Source: Streptomyces eurocidicus
Lineage (GTDB): Bacteria > Actinomycetota > Actinomycetes > Streptomycetales > Streptomycetaceae
Length of the DNA: 64,000 nt
Reading direction: 5' to 3'
Assembly: GCF_002891295.1 (NCBI RefSeq)
Contig: NZ_LGUI01000003.1
Coordinates: 1-64,000 of the forward strand
In this document: positions 9,049-17,219 of the stretch, piece by piece
Numbering within the stretch: position 1 is the stretch's first letter
Layout of the letters: the number at the start of each line of letters is the position of its first letter
Notes under the pieces: model-generated
Told to the model about the DNA's origin: nothing
The model's input: the letters and a program-made list of their open reading frames with translations, nothing else
The model's database searches: none
Made by a program: the position numbers and the translations under genes

Positions 9049-10323
9049 CTACAGGCCCGCCGCGCGGAACGCGTCCAGCGAGGGCCGGATCGTCACCGTC
9101 GGCCCCGCCGCCACGGCGTCGAGCGTCTTGAGCCCGTCACCCGTGTTGAGCACGACCGTCGTGAGGGAGGGGTCGAGCAAGCCGCTCTCGACCAGCTTCC
9201 GCGTCACGCCCACCGTCACCCCGCCCGCCGTCTCCGCGAAGATCCCCTCCGTACGGGCCAGCAGCCGGATCGCGTCCACGATCTCCTCGTCCGTGACGTC
9301 CTCGACCGCGCCGCCCGTCCGCCGGGCGATGTCCAGGACGTACGGCCCGTCGGCGGGGTTGCCGATGGCGAGGGACTTGGCGATGGTGTCCGGCTTCACG
9401 GGGCGGACGACCTCGTGCCCGTCCTTGAAGGCCCGGGACACCGGCGAGCAGCCCTCCGCCTGCGCCCCGAAGATCTTGTACGGGCGGTCCTCGACCAGCC
9501 CGAGCGCGATGAGCTCCTTCAGCCCCTTGTCGATCTTCGTCAGCTGGGAGCCCGAGGCGATCGGTACGACGATCTGGTCCGGCAGCCGCCAGCCGAGCTG
9601 CTCGCAGATCTCGTACGCGAGCGTCTTCGACCCCTCGCCGTAGTACGGCCGGAGGTTGACGTTGACGAAGCCCCAGCCCTCCCCCAGCGGGTCGCCGATC
9701 AGCTCGCTGCAGAAGCGGTTGACGTCGTCGTACGTGCCCTCGATGCCGACGAGGTCGCCACCGTAGACCGCCGCCATGACGACCTTGCCGGCCTCCAGGT
9801 CGTGCGGGATGAAGACACAGGACTTGAAGCCCGCGCGGGCCGCCGCGGCGCCGACCGCGCCCGCGAGGTTGCCGGTGGAGGAGCAGGAGAGGGTGGTGAA
9901 GCCGAACGCGCGGGCGGCCTCGACGGCGATGGCGACGACGCGGTCCTTGAAGGAGTGCGTGGGGTTGCCCGAGTCGTCCTTGACGTACAGGCCGCCGGTG
10001 ACGCCGAGCTCACGGGCGAGGTTGTCGGCCTTGACGAGCTTGGTGAAGCCGGGGTTCAGACCGGGCTTGTCCGCGACGTCGGCGGGGACGGGCAGCAGGG
10101 GGGCGTAGCGCCAGATGTTCTGCGGTCCGGCCTCGATGCGGCGGCGCAGCGCCTCGGGGTCGCCGGCGGGCAGCTCGTAGGCCACCTCGAGCGGGCCGAA
10201 GCAGACGGCACAGGCGAAAATGGGACCGAGGCCGAAGCGCTCTCCGCACTCACGGCACGAGAGGGCGGCGGCGGGACCGAGAGCTACCGGAGTGGTGGAG
10301 CTTTCAACAGACTGCACAGCCAT
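9049..10323 (-). CDS. metM (thrC): Threonine-synthase-family PLP enzyme, MetM type (commonly annotated thrC)
   Basis: 424-residue fold-type II PLP enzyme. An N-terminal zinc-ribbon-like segment (CRECGERFGLGPIFACAVC, about 20-40) precedes the catalytic domain; the PLP lysine lies in GNPTHSFKDR (about 120-129), and CSSTGNLAGAVGAAA binds the phosphate. Threonine synthase converts O-phosphohomoserine to threonine. The downstream sulfur-carrier gene and the upstream SAM-I riboswitch instead point to homocysteine synthesis for methionine, which is SAM-repressed. Homology alone cannot separate the two activities, and no hom or thrB lies nearby. The ATG at 10323 was chosen as the first residue of the conserved region. 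No other methionine gene is in the window. Confidence 0.85.
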   Translation of the reverse strand: MAVQSVESSTTPVALGPAAALSCRECGERFGLGPIFACAVCFGPLEVAYELPAGDPEALRRRIEAGPQNIWRYAPLLPVPADVADKPGLNPGFTKLVKADNLARELGVTGGLYVKDDSGNPTHSFKDRVVAIAVEAARAFGFTTLSCSSTGNLAGAVGAAAARAGFKSCVFIPHDLEAGKVVMAAVYGGDLVGIEGTYDDVNRFCSELIGDPLGEGWGFVNVNLRPYYGEGSKTLAYEICEQLGWRLPDQIVVPIASGSQLTKIDKGLKELIALGLVEDRPYKIFGAQAEGCSPVSRAFKDGHEVVRPVKPDTIAKSLAIGNPADGPYVLDIARRTGGAVEDVTDEEIVDAIRLLARTEGIFAETAGGVTVGVTRKLVESGLLDPSLTTVVLNTGDGLKTLDAVAAGPTVTIRPSLDAFRAAGL

Positions 10324-10371
10324 GGAGGCGAGGCCCTTTCTCCTCATCTTCCCCGCGGCGGACGTCGCCAC

Positions 10372-10482
10372 GAGACGGAATTGGCACCTTCCCCGCCGGG
10401 AGCCTCGCCTTGTGAAAGGTGAGACCGGCTGGAGGGTTGCCGGGGCTTCAACGGGCCGTGTCCCTCTGCCCCTCTGGATGAG
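10372..10482 (-). ncRNA. SAM-I (S-box) riboswitch
   Basis: Read on the minus strand, the leader contains in order CAGAGGGGCAGAGGGA, GGCCCGTTGAAGCCCCGGC followed by AACC, a variable stem, and AAGGTGCCAATTCC. These are the conserved P1/J1-2, P2/kink-turn and P3 elements of the S-box aptamer. It ends about 50 nt before the metM start. I see no U-rich terminator after it, so control may act on translation or through a GC-rich terminator. SAM binding should lower expression of metM-metO. Confidence 0.88.
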
Positions 10483-10655
10483 CGGTATGGCACTGGGCAG
10501 GGCCCAGGCGTTTATGAGCGGCGACCCCGACATACGACGGCGTTCCGCGTTGTTCAGACTGTAACCGAAGGCATGGGCGCCCGAGACAGTCGTCCGTACC
10601 GCGAGATGGATCACACGCAGCTCGAACGCCGCGTCACACAGGAGGAGTCGAACAC

Positions 10656-11603
10656 GTGCTGGATGAGGTGGAGCGCTGGCTGAGCCGGCGGTCCTGGTCC
10701 GCAGCCGACCGCCCGCTCGACCAGCTCCTCGCGGCGAAACGCGGCGCCGGCACCACGGTGAGCGTGGTGCTGCCGGCGCTGAACGAAGAGGCCACGGTGG
10801 GCACCATCGTGACCACGATCCGCGCCGAGCTGATGTCGGAGGCGGTGCCGCTCGTGGACGAGCTGGTGGTGCTGGACTCGGGCTCCACGGACCGGACGGC
10901 CGAGGTCGCGGCGGCGGCGGGCGCCCGGGTGGTGCACCGCGACGCGGTGCTGCCGGGGCTGCCCGCGCTGCCCGGCAAGGGCGAGGTGCTGTGGCGGTCG
11001 CTGCTGGCGACGGACGGTGACATCGTCTGCTTCGTCGACGCCGACCTGCGGGACTTCTCCGCGGACTTCGTCTCGGGGATCGTCGGCCCGCTGCTGACCG
11101 ACCCCGAGGTGCAGTTCGTCAAGGCCATGTACGACCGCCCGCTCGGCGAGGCGGTCGGCCAGGGCGGCCGGGTGACCGAGCTGGTGGCCCGCCCGCTGCT
11201 GAACCTCCACTGGCCGCTGCTGGCGGGCTTCGTCCAGCCGCTGGGCGGCGAGTACGCGGCCCGGCGCGCCCTGCTGGAGCGGCTGCCGTTCCCGGTCGGG
11301 TACGGGGTGGAGCTGGGCCTTCTGGTGGACTCGCTGCACACGGTGGGCCTGGACGCCCTGGCCCAGGTCGACGTCGGCGTCCGCAAGCACCGCCACCAGG
11401 ACGGCCGGGCGCTGGGCCGGATGGCGGCGGCGATCTACCGCACGGCCCAGCTGCGGCTGGCCCGGGGCCATCTGGTGCGCCCGTCACTGACCCAGTTCGA
11501 ACGCACGGAGGAGGGGTTCGTGCCCCGCACGTACGCGGTGGACACGGAGGAGAGGCCGCCGATGGTGGAGATACCGGAGTATCGGCGACGGCATGCGGCG
11601 TAG
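10656..11603 (+). CDS. gpgS: Glucosyl-3-phosphoglycerate synthase
   Basis: 315-residue GT-A retaining glycosyltransferase of family GT81. It transfers glucose from a nucleotide sugar to 3-phosphoglycerate, the first step to glucosylglycerate, a compatible solute and the primer for methylglucose polysaccharides. Motifs: VSVVLPALNEEATVG (about 35-49), VLDSGSTDRT (about 73-82), the DXD metal site in VDADLRDF (about 128-135), and GYGVELGLLVD (about 215-225). GTG start with GGAGGA eight bases upstream. Its neighbours otsA and otsB make trehalose, so this is a compatible-solute block. Confidence 0.9.
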   Translation: MLDEVERWLSRRSWSAADRPLDQLLAAKRGAGTTVSVVLPALNEEATVGTIVTTIRAELMSEAVPLVDELVVLDSGSTDRTAEVAAAAGARVVHRDAVLPGLPALPGKGEVLWRSLLATDGDIVCFVDADLRDFSADFVSGIVGPLLTDPEVQFVKAMYDRPLGEAVGQGGRVTELVARPLLNLHWPLLAGFVQPLGGEYAARRALLERLPFPVGYGVELGLLVDSLHTVGLDALAQVDVGVRKHRHQDGRALGRMAAAIYRTAQLRLARGHLVRPSLTQFERTEEGFVPRTYAVDTEERPPMVEIPEYRRRHAA

Positions 11604-11646
11604 GCGGCGGGGGGCTTTTTCCCCACCCCGCCCCTTCCCGAATGTC

Positions 11647-11714
11647 CTCAAGCGCCGGACGGGCTGAATTTTCCGCCCGTTCCGGGCAACAAATCAGCCC
11701 GTCCGGCGTTCGAG
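11647..11714. repeat. Inverted repeat of a dispersed intergenic family
   Basis: Arms 11647-11667 and 11694-11714 (about 21 bp, CTCAAGCGCCGGACGGGCTG type) pair with one or two mismatches around a 26-nt loop. A near-identical pair of arms occurs at 18925-18968. It follows gpgS by about 40 bp and may act as its terminator. Confidence 0.75.
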
Positions 11715-11717
11715 GAC

Positions 11718-11793
11718 CGGGGTCCGGGGCGGAGCCCCGGTTCGGGAAGGGGCGGGGCTGGGGAAAAAGCCCCGCGCAGCGGCACCCCCCGGC
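11718..11793. repeat. GC-rich dispersed intergenic block, copy 1
   Basis: A block with GGGGCGGAGCCCCGG, GGGAAGGGGCGGGGCTGGGG and CCCCGCGCAGCGGCACC in order recurs at 16030-16103 and, more diverged, at 19000-19066. All three copies are intergenic. It is a known kind of Streptomyces intergenic filler; function unknown. Confidence 0.7.
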
Positions 11794-11871
11794 GTCGCCC
11801 GGAGCCCCGGTTCGAGCGTCGTGCCCGAGGACAAACGTTTGAACGCTCCGCATCGCGGCAAAGCTCGCGTC

Positions 11872-13332
11872 ATGGTCGCCGCCCCCACACCCCCCGCCCC
11901 CATCGTCGTCGCCTCCAACCGCGGCCCGGTCTCGTACCGCCGCCAGGACGACGGCACCCTGGTCGCCGGGCGCGGCGGCGGCGGGCTGGTCTCCGGGCTC
12001 GGCGCCATAGGGACGGACGCGGGCGCGGTGTGGGTGTGCGCGGCCCTGGGCGAGGGCGACCGCGAGGCGGCCCGGGCGGCCGGGCGGCGGCTCGGCGCGG
12101 CGGACACCGGCGGCCACCGGGTGCGGATGCTGGACATCCCGCCGGACACCTTCGCCGCCGCGTACAACGGCATCGCCAACTCCGTGCTGTGGTTTGTGCA
12201 CCACCTGCTGTACCAGACGCCCCTGGAGCCCACGTTCGACGCGGAATTCCGCCGCCAGTGGGCCGCGTACGAGGCGTACAACAGAGCGTTCGCCGACGCG
12301 CTCGCCGAGGAGGCGGCGCACGGCGCGGCCGTGCTCGTCCAGGACTACCACCTGACCCTGGTGCCGGGGCTGCTCCGCGAGCGCCGCCCCGACCTGCGCA
12401 TCGGCCACTTCTCGCACACCCCGTGGGCGCCGCCGGACTATTTCCGGATGCTGCCGGACGACGTGGCCGGGCAGGTGCTGCGCGGCATCCTGGGCGGTGA
12501 CCGCGCCGCGTTCCTCACCCACCGCTGGGCCGAGGCGTTCGCCGAGTGCTGCGCGAGCGAGCTGGGCGCCGAGGTGGTCCGCGAGGACGGGCGGGCGGCG
12601 GCGGTGCGCTTCGAGGGGCGCACGACCCTGCTGGGGGTGCACGGGCTCGGCGCGGACGCCGACTTCCTGCGGCGGCGCGCGCACGAACCGGACGTCGAGG
12701 AGCGCATGGCGGCGCTGCGGGCCCAGATCGGGCCGGGCCGCAGAGCGATCGTCCGGGTGGACCGCACGGAGCTGTCCAAGAACATCGTGCGCGGCCTGCT
12801 CGCCTACCGCCGGCTGCTGGAGGAGCGCCCGCAGTGGCGCGGCAAGGTGGTGCACGTCGCCTTCGCGTACCCCTCGCGGCAGGACCTCGCGGTCTACCGC
12901 GACTACACGGCCACGGTGGAGCGAGTCGCCCGGGAGATCAATTCCGCGTTCGGCACGGAGGGCTGGGAGCCGGTCGTGCTGCATGTGAAGGACGACTTCG
13001 CGCGCTCCCTGGCGGCGTACCGGCTGGCCGACGTGGCGCTGGTGAACCCCGTCCGCGACGGGATGAACCTGGTCGCCAAGGAGGTCCCGGTGGTCTCCGA
13101 CCACGGTTGCGCGCTGGTCCTCTCCCGGGAGGCGGGCGCGGCGGCGGAGCTGGCCGAGGACGCCCTTACGGTCAACCCGTTCGACGTGGAGGCCACCGCC
13201 CGCGCGCTGCACGAGGCGCTGCTCATGGATCCGGCGGAGCGGGCGGAGCGCACCAAGCGGCTGGCCGCGGCGGCGACGGCGCTGCCCCCGGCGCGCTGGT
13301 TCCTCGATCAGCTACGGGCCCTCGGCGGCTGA
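11872..13332 (+). CDS. otsA: Trehalose-6-phosphate synthase (GT20)
   Basis: 486-residue retaining glycosyltransferase that joins glucose-6-P and a nucleotide-glucose into trehalose-6-P. GT20 signatures: IVVASNRGPVSY and RGGGGLVSGL near the N terminus, YNGIANSVLWFVHH (about 94-107), VQDYHLTLVPGLLR (about 154-167), HTPWAPPDYF, DRTELSKNIVRGLLAYRR (about 294-311) and VNPVRDGMNLVAKE (about 391-404). The ATG at 11872 was chosen because conserved sequence starts just after it; a GTG at 11821 in the same frame is possible and neither has a strong RBS. The partner phosphatase otsB lies downstream on the opposite strand. Confidence 0.92.
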   Translation: MVAAPTPPAPIVVASNRGPVSYRRQDDGTLVAGRGGGGLVSGLGAIGTDAGAVWVCAALGEGDREAARAAGRRLGAADTGGHRVRMLDIPPDTFAAAYNGIANSVLWFVHHLLYQTPLEPTFDAEFRRQWAAYEAYNRAFADALAEEAAHGAAVLVQDYHLTLVPGLLRERRPDLRIGHFSHTPWAPPDYFRMLPDDVAGQVLRGILGGDRAAFLTHRWAEAFAECCASELGAEVVREDGRAAAVRFEGRTTLLGVHGLGADADFLRRRAHEPDVEERMAALRAQIGPGRRAIVRVDRTELSKNIVRGLLAYRRLLEERPQWRGKVVHVAFAYPSRQDLAVYRDYTATVERVAREINSAFGTEGWEPVVLHVKDDFARSLAAYRLADVALVNPVRDGMNLVAKEVPVVSDHGCALVLSREAGAAAELAEDALTVNPFDVEATARALHEALLMDPAERAERTKRLAAAATALPPARWFLDQLRALGG

Positions 13333-13469
13333 GCGGGCTCGGCGAAGTCCGGTGCGGTTCGGCAGCGCCCGAAGGGGCGCGGGGAACTGCGCGACCAGCC
13401 ACGACGCACCCGCAGACGGTGCACCGGACTTTGCGCGGAGCGCTTAGTTCCCGGGGCTACGCTGGGCGG

Positions 13470-13754
13470 GTGCAGCCCAAGGACAATTCCGGTCCCGAGC
13501 CCACCGACGAACTGTGTATGACGTGCCAGTGGTGCACGGGCTCCGGCTTCGTGCAGCGTTCGCTGCTCCATGTCCCCGGCCCCGATCCGTTCGGCGGCGA
13601 AGGGGAGTCGGCGGTGCGGGCGGGCCAGTGCAAGCACTGCCGGGGCAGCGGGGTCTACGACTCCGAGCTGGACCCGACGCTGGAGCACTGGCGGCGCGAG
13701 GCTGCGGAGGAGGGCCCCCAGGAAGACACGACGGGCGCGGCGGGCGCGGACTGA
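13470..13754 (+). CDS. Small protein with two CxxCxGxG-like zinc motifs
   Basis: 94-residue soluble protein with CMTCQWCTGSG (about 16-26) and CKHCRGSG (about 56-63), a pair of half-sites like those of the DnaJ zinc-binding domain, so it probably binds one zinc ion. The rest is acidic and Gly-rich. The GTG at 13470 is the start that keeps both motifs and follows the otsA intergenic space. Converges on otsB. Function unknown; it resembles small conserved Streptomyces zinc-ribbon proteins. Confidence 0.75.
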   Translation: MQPKDNSGPEPTDELCMTCQWCTGSGFVQRSLLHVPGPDPFGGEGESAVRAGQCKHCRGSGVYDSELDPTLEHWRREAAEEGPQEDTTGAAGAD

Positions 13755-13776
13755 GCCACGGCCGGTGGCCGCGGCC

Positions 13777-14616
13777 TCACCCGATCCGCTCCGCGAGGGC
13801 GGTGAGCAGCTCCACCACCCCGCCCGGCCCGTCGACGACGAGATCGGCGCGCTCGGCCAGCTCGGTGACCTCCGCGCTGCCGCTGCACACCAGGACGCCG
13901 GGCAGCCCTTCGGAGCGCAGTGCGGCGACGGCGGCGAAGGCGGCGAGGTCGCCGAGGTCGTCACCGGCGTAGAGGACGGCACCGGCACCGGTCTCGCGGA
14001 CGTAGGCGGCGAGGGCGGCGCCCTTGTCGACGCCGGGCGGGCGCAGCTCCAGGACCAGCCGCCCGGGTTCGACGATCAGCCCGTGCCGGGCCGCGAGGGC
14101 GCCGAGCGGGCCGCGCAGGGCGTCGAAGGCGGCCTGCGGGTCGGCGGCCCGCCGGGTGTGGACGGCGATGGCGCGGCCCTTGTCCTCGACCCAGGTGCCC
14201 CGCCAGGTGCCGGAGGCGTCCAGCACGCCGGGGAGCTCGGCCTGGACGGCGGCGACGCCGGGGTGCGGGGCGGGCGCGCTCACGGTGCCGGTCGCGGCGT
14301 CCCAGCGCTCGGCGCCGTAGTGCCCGAGGACGACGAGGTGCGCGAGCTCGGGCACCCCGGCGAGGCCGCCGTACCGCACGGCGACCCCGGCGGGCCGGCC
14401 GGTGATCACGGCGACGGAGCGGAGGTGCGGTGCGAGCCGGGCGAGCGCGGGCACGGCACCGGGGTGCGCGCGGGCCCGCTCGGGGTCGGGCACGATCTCG
14501 GCGAGGGTGCCGTCGAAGTCGAGGGCGACGACCGCGCGGCCGGGGCTCGCCAGCAGGGCGGCGAGCCCGTCACGGCCTGCGGGGGTGACGGGGGTGGGGA
14601 GCGGGTGACTGCCCAT
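13777..14616 (-). CDS. otsB: Trehalose-phosphatase
   Basis: 279-residue HAD-superfamily phosphatase that dephosphorylates trehalose-6-P. HAD motif I is ALDFDGTLAEI (about 30-40) with both catalytic Asp residues; motif II is VITGRP (about 69-74); KGRAIAVHTRR and GVDKGAALAAYV supply the motif III lysine; YAGDDLGD (about 229-236) is motif IV. The ATG at 14616 begins the last frame segment before the conserved core. It completes the trehalose pathway with otsA, although on the opposite strand and 444 bp away. Confidence 0.92.
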   Translation of the reverse strand: MGSHPLPTPVTPAGRDGLAALLASPGRAVVALDFDGTLAEIVPDPERARAHPGAVPALARLAPHLRSVAVITGRPAGVAVRYGGLAGVPELAHLVVLGHYGAERWDAATGTVSAPAPHPGVAAVQAELPGVLDASGTWRGTWVEDKGRAIAVHTRRAADPQAAFDALRGPLGALAARHGLIVEPGRLVLELRPPGVDKGAALAAYVRETGAGAVLYAGDDLGDLAAFAAVAALRSEGLPGVLVCSGSAEVTELAERADLVVDGPGGVVELLTALAERIG

Positions 14617-14649
14617 GGGGGTGACAGTACCCTGCGGGGGGGGGCGCGT

Positions 14650-14785
14650 GCGGGGCTGGAGGAGCGGGAGACGGCTGCCCGGGTGCGGGTGGAGGAGCTG
14701 CAGGCGGAGATAGGCCGGGCCCTGGCAGAACTCGGTGCGGCCGAGGCGATGCTGGAGCACCGGATAATCGCGCGTCCAACATCAC
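14650..14785 (+). pseudogene. Fragment encoding a coiled-coil segment
   Basis: In frame 1 the translation contains LEERETAARVRVEELQAEIG and then RALAELGAAEAML, a charged helical stretch with no start codon of its own. It fades into non-coding sequence after RIIARPT. It looks like a stranded fragment of a coiled-coil protein, possibly delivered with the adjacent transposase debris. The parent family was not identified. Confidence 0.3.
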
Positions 14786-14892
14786 GCGGTGACAGTAGCC
14801 TTCCGGCTGCCGCCCCGGCCCTTCATCCAGGCCGGCACCGGCAGCGCGTCCCGCACCACCGCCCACTCCGCATCCGTCATGTCCGACGGATC
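14772..14892 (-). pseudogene. IS5-family transposase N-terminal remnant
   Basis: On the minus strand MTDAEWAVVRDALPVPAWMK, followed by GRGG, matches the N terminus of IS5-type transposases. The expected continuation (RQPEGYCHRV) is present only after a frame change, so the piece is frameshifted and truncated. The rest of the IS and its ends are not visible here. Confidence 0.6.
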
Positions 14893-15016
14893 CGCCGCAC
14901 CCGGTCCGGACGATCGGCCGCGCTCCTGAACCGGTGCACGAGGCAATCGCACGACGACACACGTGAGTTGGACGAAACCGAGACCTGCACGCAAGACCGG
15001 AACAGCGCAGGGCCTC

Positions 15017-15152
15017 CTGGCACTCGAGTGTTCACAAACCCGAGCTACCAAGGGGCCCTGTACTCATGCACCCGCCCGGCCGAGATCACCCGACCAGGGA
15101 CCCTGTTCAATCAGAACCGCCCCCGCGATCGACAGGAATACGACTCTCAGGC
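15017..15152. repeat. Diverged direct repeat, copy 1
   Basis: About 135 bp starting CTGGCACTCGAGTG and ending near ACGACTCTCAGGC. It aligns at roughly 70% (by eye) with 15891-16026. This copy runs into the stop codon of the ricin-type lectin gene. Confidence 0.6.
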
Positions 15153-15638
15153 AATCTGGTTCCACGACTGGCCGTCGATGTATGCGTACTCCCACTGCTG
15201 GGCCCGGGCTCCGTTGCTCCAGCTGGAGTCCGCGAACTCCAGGCACTTGCCACTGTTGGCGTTCACGAGCGAACTCGAACGGCCCCAGTACCAACGCTGG
15301 GTGTCGTTGCCGACGCACTCCCACTGCTGGGCGCGGGCGCCGTTGCTCTTACTGGAGTTCTCGATCTCCAGGCACTTGCCGCTGTTGCGGTTGACCAGCT
15401 CGAAGGTGCCGTCACTCTTGGTCCTCATGTACCAGTAGGCGCCTGCCTGCCCACGGCAGCCCCACGACTGGGCGCGGGCACCATTGCTCACGCTGGAGTT
15501 CTCGATCTCCAGGCACTTGGCGCCGCCGTTGCGGTTGTAGAGCTGGAAGGCGGGCGCTGCCTGGCTCGTGCCCGGGAGCAGGACGACGACGGCACCAGCG
15601 GCGGCGGCAATGGACGCCACCTTCGAAAGGCGGTTCAA
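15147..15638 (-). CDS. Secreted ricin-type beta-trefoil lectin
   Basis: 163 residues from the TTG at 15638: a Sec signal peptide (basic LNRLSK, then a hydrophobic stretch ending GTSQAAPA) and a single R-type lectin domain of three repeats, each with a K/GKCLE(I/F) core, an SNGARAQ motif and a closing W (SWGC, QQWE, QQWE). Such domains bind galactose, xylan or other glycans. No catalytic domain is attached, unlike most Streptomyces RICIN proteins. TTG was preferred because GAAGAGAG precedes it and the sequence upstream is AT-rich; ATGs at 15722 or 15716 would give an unusually long leader. Confidence 0.8.
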   Translation of the reverse strand: MNRLSKVASIAAAAGAVVVLLPGTSQAAPAFQLYNRNGGAKCLEIENSSVSNGARAQSWGCRGQAGAYWYMRTKSDGTFELVNRNSGKCLEIENSSKSNGARAQQWECVGNDTQRWYWGRSSSLVNANSGKCLEFADSSWSNGARAQQWEYAYIDGQSWNQIA

Positions 15639-15890
15639 GGCAACTCTCTTCGCACAGGAAAACACGGATCTAGCTGCTGCAACCAGCAGAAAAGATGATC
15701 TTACCCGCCTGTCCATAGACATGACAGTTGGTCAGGACTCCTCACTCGGAGGCACTCCTCCGCCATGCTCTTCGAGAAGTACGGACAGCACCGGGCAGTG
15801 CTCATCGGTGTCATGGACGGGCCCCGCCGGGGTGTCGGCATTGGGGGCCCTCCAACTCCAGAGTCGGCCGACAGTGCCACCGTCGTCGCA

Positions 15891-16026
15891 CTGGCACTCG
15901 AGTGGTCGCAGACCCCAGCTGCCAAGGATCCGGTACTCACGCATCCACCCAGCCGAGGTCACCGGCCAAGGATCGCCTTCGAACGGAGCCGTCCTTATGG
16001 TCGATAGAGATACGACTCCTGAGGCC
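15891..16026. repeat. Diverged direct repeat, copy 2
   Basis: Second copy of the element at 15017-15152, ending near ATACGACTCCTGAGGCCACC. If copy 1 marks the 3' end of the lectin gene, copy 2 probably marks the lost end of a second, deleted lectin-like gene. The stretch 15640-15890 between lectin and repeat shows no gene. Confidence 0.55.
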
Positions 16027-16029
16027 ACC

Positions 16030-16103
16030 CGGGGGCCGGGGCGGAGCCCCGGCATCGGGAAGGGGCGGGGCTGGGGAAAGGCCCCGCGCATCGGCACCCC
16101 GCC
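16030..16103. repeat. GC-rich dispersed intergenic block, copy 2
   Basis: Nearly the same block as 11718-11793: GGGGCGGAGCCCCGG, then GGGAAGGGGCGGGGCTGGGG, then CCCCGCGCATCGGCACC. It sits just beyond the stop of the SIS gene. Confidence 0.7.
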
Positions 16104-16109
16104 GTACCC

Positions 16110-17045
16110 CTACCCGTTCAAGATCACGCTGCGCGTCAGCCCTCTCGGCCGGTCCGGGTCCAGGCCCCGGCCTTCCGCCACCGCGACAGCGACCCGCTGC
16201 ACCCGCACCAGATCCGCCATCGGATCCCGCCCCTCCGACGTGATCAGCGTGCCGCCCGCCCGCCGCACCTCGTCCCCCAGGCCCGCCGGCACCTCCCCGA
16301 GGACCCATGTCACCCGCCCCGGGCCCGCGATCGACACCGGGCCGTGCCGGTACTCCATCGCCGGGTACGCCTCCGTCCACGCCCCCGCCGCCTCCCGCAT
16401 CTTCAGGGCCGCCTCCTGGGCCAGGCCGTACGTCCAGCCCGTGCCCAGGAACGTCCACTGCTCAGCCGTCAGGGCGGCCGCCGGGAGCGAGGCGGTGATC
16501 GTCGACTCGGCGTCCTCCGCCGCCTCCGCCACCGTCCCCGCCGCGCCCCCGTGGCCGTGGCGCTCCAGGCCCGCCCGCAGGAACGCCAGCGCGGTCGTCG
16601 CGAAGCGCGTCTGCACCACCGACTCCTCGTCCGCGAAGTCGAGCAGCGCCGTCCCGTCCGCCGCCGGTATCACCGGCGTCCCCGGGGTGGCGGTCACGGC
16701 GAGGACCTCCCACCGCTCGCGCACCTCGGCGATCAGGTCCAGGACCTCGGTCGTCGTCCCGGAGCGGGTGATCGCCACGACCCTGTCGTACGTCCGCGAC
16801 ACCGGGAACTCCGACGCCGCGAACGCGTCCGTCTCGCCCTGCCCGGACGCCTCGCGCAGCGCCGCGTACGCCTGCGCCATGAACCACGACGTGCCGCAGC
16901 CGGTCACGGCCACCCGCTCCCCGGGCCGGGGCAGGCCCGGTGCGCCGGCCGCGGCCCCGGCCGCCCGGCGCCAGCACGAGGGCTGGGTGAGGATCTCGGC
17001 GGAGGTGCGGCCGGAAGGCGTGGCGGAAGCGGTGATGTCGGACAT
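16110..17045 (-). CDS. SIS-domain sugar isomerase/deaminase, AgaS/GlmS-like
   Basis: 311-residue protein with two SIS domains. The first has AVTGCGTSWFMAQAYAA (about 46-62) and VVAITRSGTTTEV (about 88-100); the second has FLGTGWTYGLAQEAALKMRE (about 200-219) and YPAMEYRHGPVS (about 228-239). The N-terminal EILTQPSCW pattern is shared with GlmS isomerase domains and AgaS. No glutaminase domain is attached, so it should deaminate or isomerise an amino-sugar phosphate rather than make one. Divergent from a sugar-binding lipoprotein and near nagK-nagA, it is the natural step after NagA: galactosamine- or glucosamine-6-P to a ketose-6-P. Confidence 0.82.
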   Translation of the reverse strand: MSDITASATPSGRTSAEILTQPSCWRRAAGAAAGAPGLPRPGERVAVTGCGTSWFMAQAYAALREASGQGETDAFAASEFPVSRTYDRVVAITRSGTTTEVLDLIAEVRERWEVLAVTATPGTPVIPAADGTALLDFADEESVVQTRFATTALAFLRAGLERHGHGGAAGTVAEAAEDAESTITASLPAAALTAEQWTFLGTGWTYGLAQEAALKMREAAGAWTEAYPAMEYRHGPVSIAGPGRVTWVLGEVPAGLGDEVRRAGGTLITSEGRDPMADLVRVQRVAVAVAEGRGLDPDRPRGLTRSVILNG

Positions 17046-17138
17046 GTGCCGGTGCTCCTTACCAGGTGCGGAACGCGTCAGACCGTGAATAGCAGCCCGC
17101 TGCCACAGGGGGGAAGAGCGATACCGAAGCGCAACCGG

Positions 17139-17154
17139 AGTCGGCTAGACCGTA
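17139..17154. promoter_or_regulatory. Weak DasR-like site between SIS and lipoprotein genes
   Basis: AGTCGGCTAGACCGTA keeps the CTAGACC half of the DasR consensus (10 of 16 positions). It lies in the divergent promoter interval, 66 bp before the lipoprotein start. On its own it would not be convincing; it gains weight from the better site before nagK. Confidence 0.3.
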
Positions 17155-17219
17155 AGGTGGCGCGCGGGAGAGACTCACGCTCTCCAGCGACGGACGAACC
17201 ACGAAGGCGGGAAGCGGTA

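Noticed and set aside
9415..10422. 335-codon plus-strand frame across metM
   Set aside because: Shadow of metM; its sequence is repetitive Leu/Asp/Glu/Arg without domains, and it would also cover the riboswitch.
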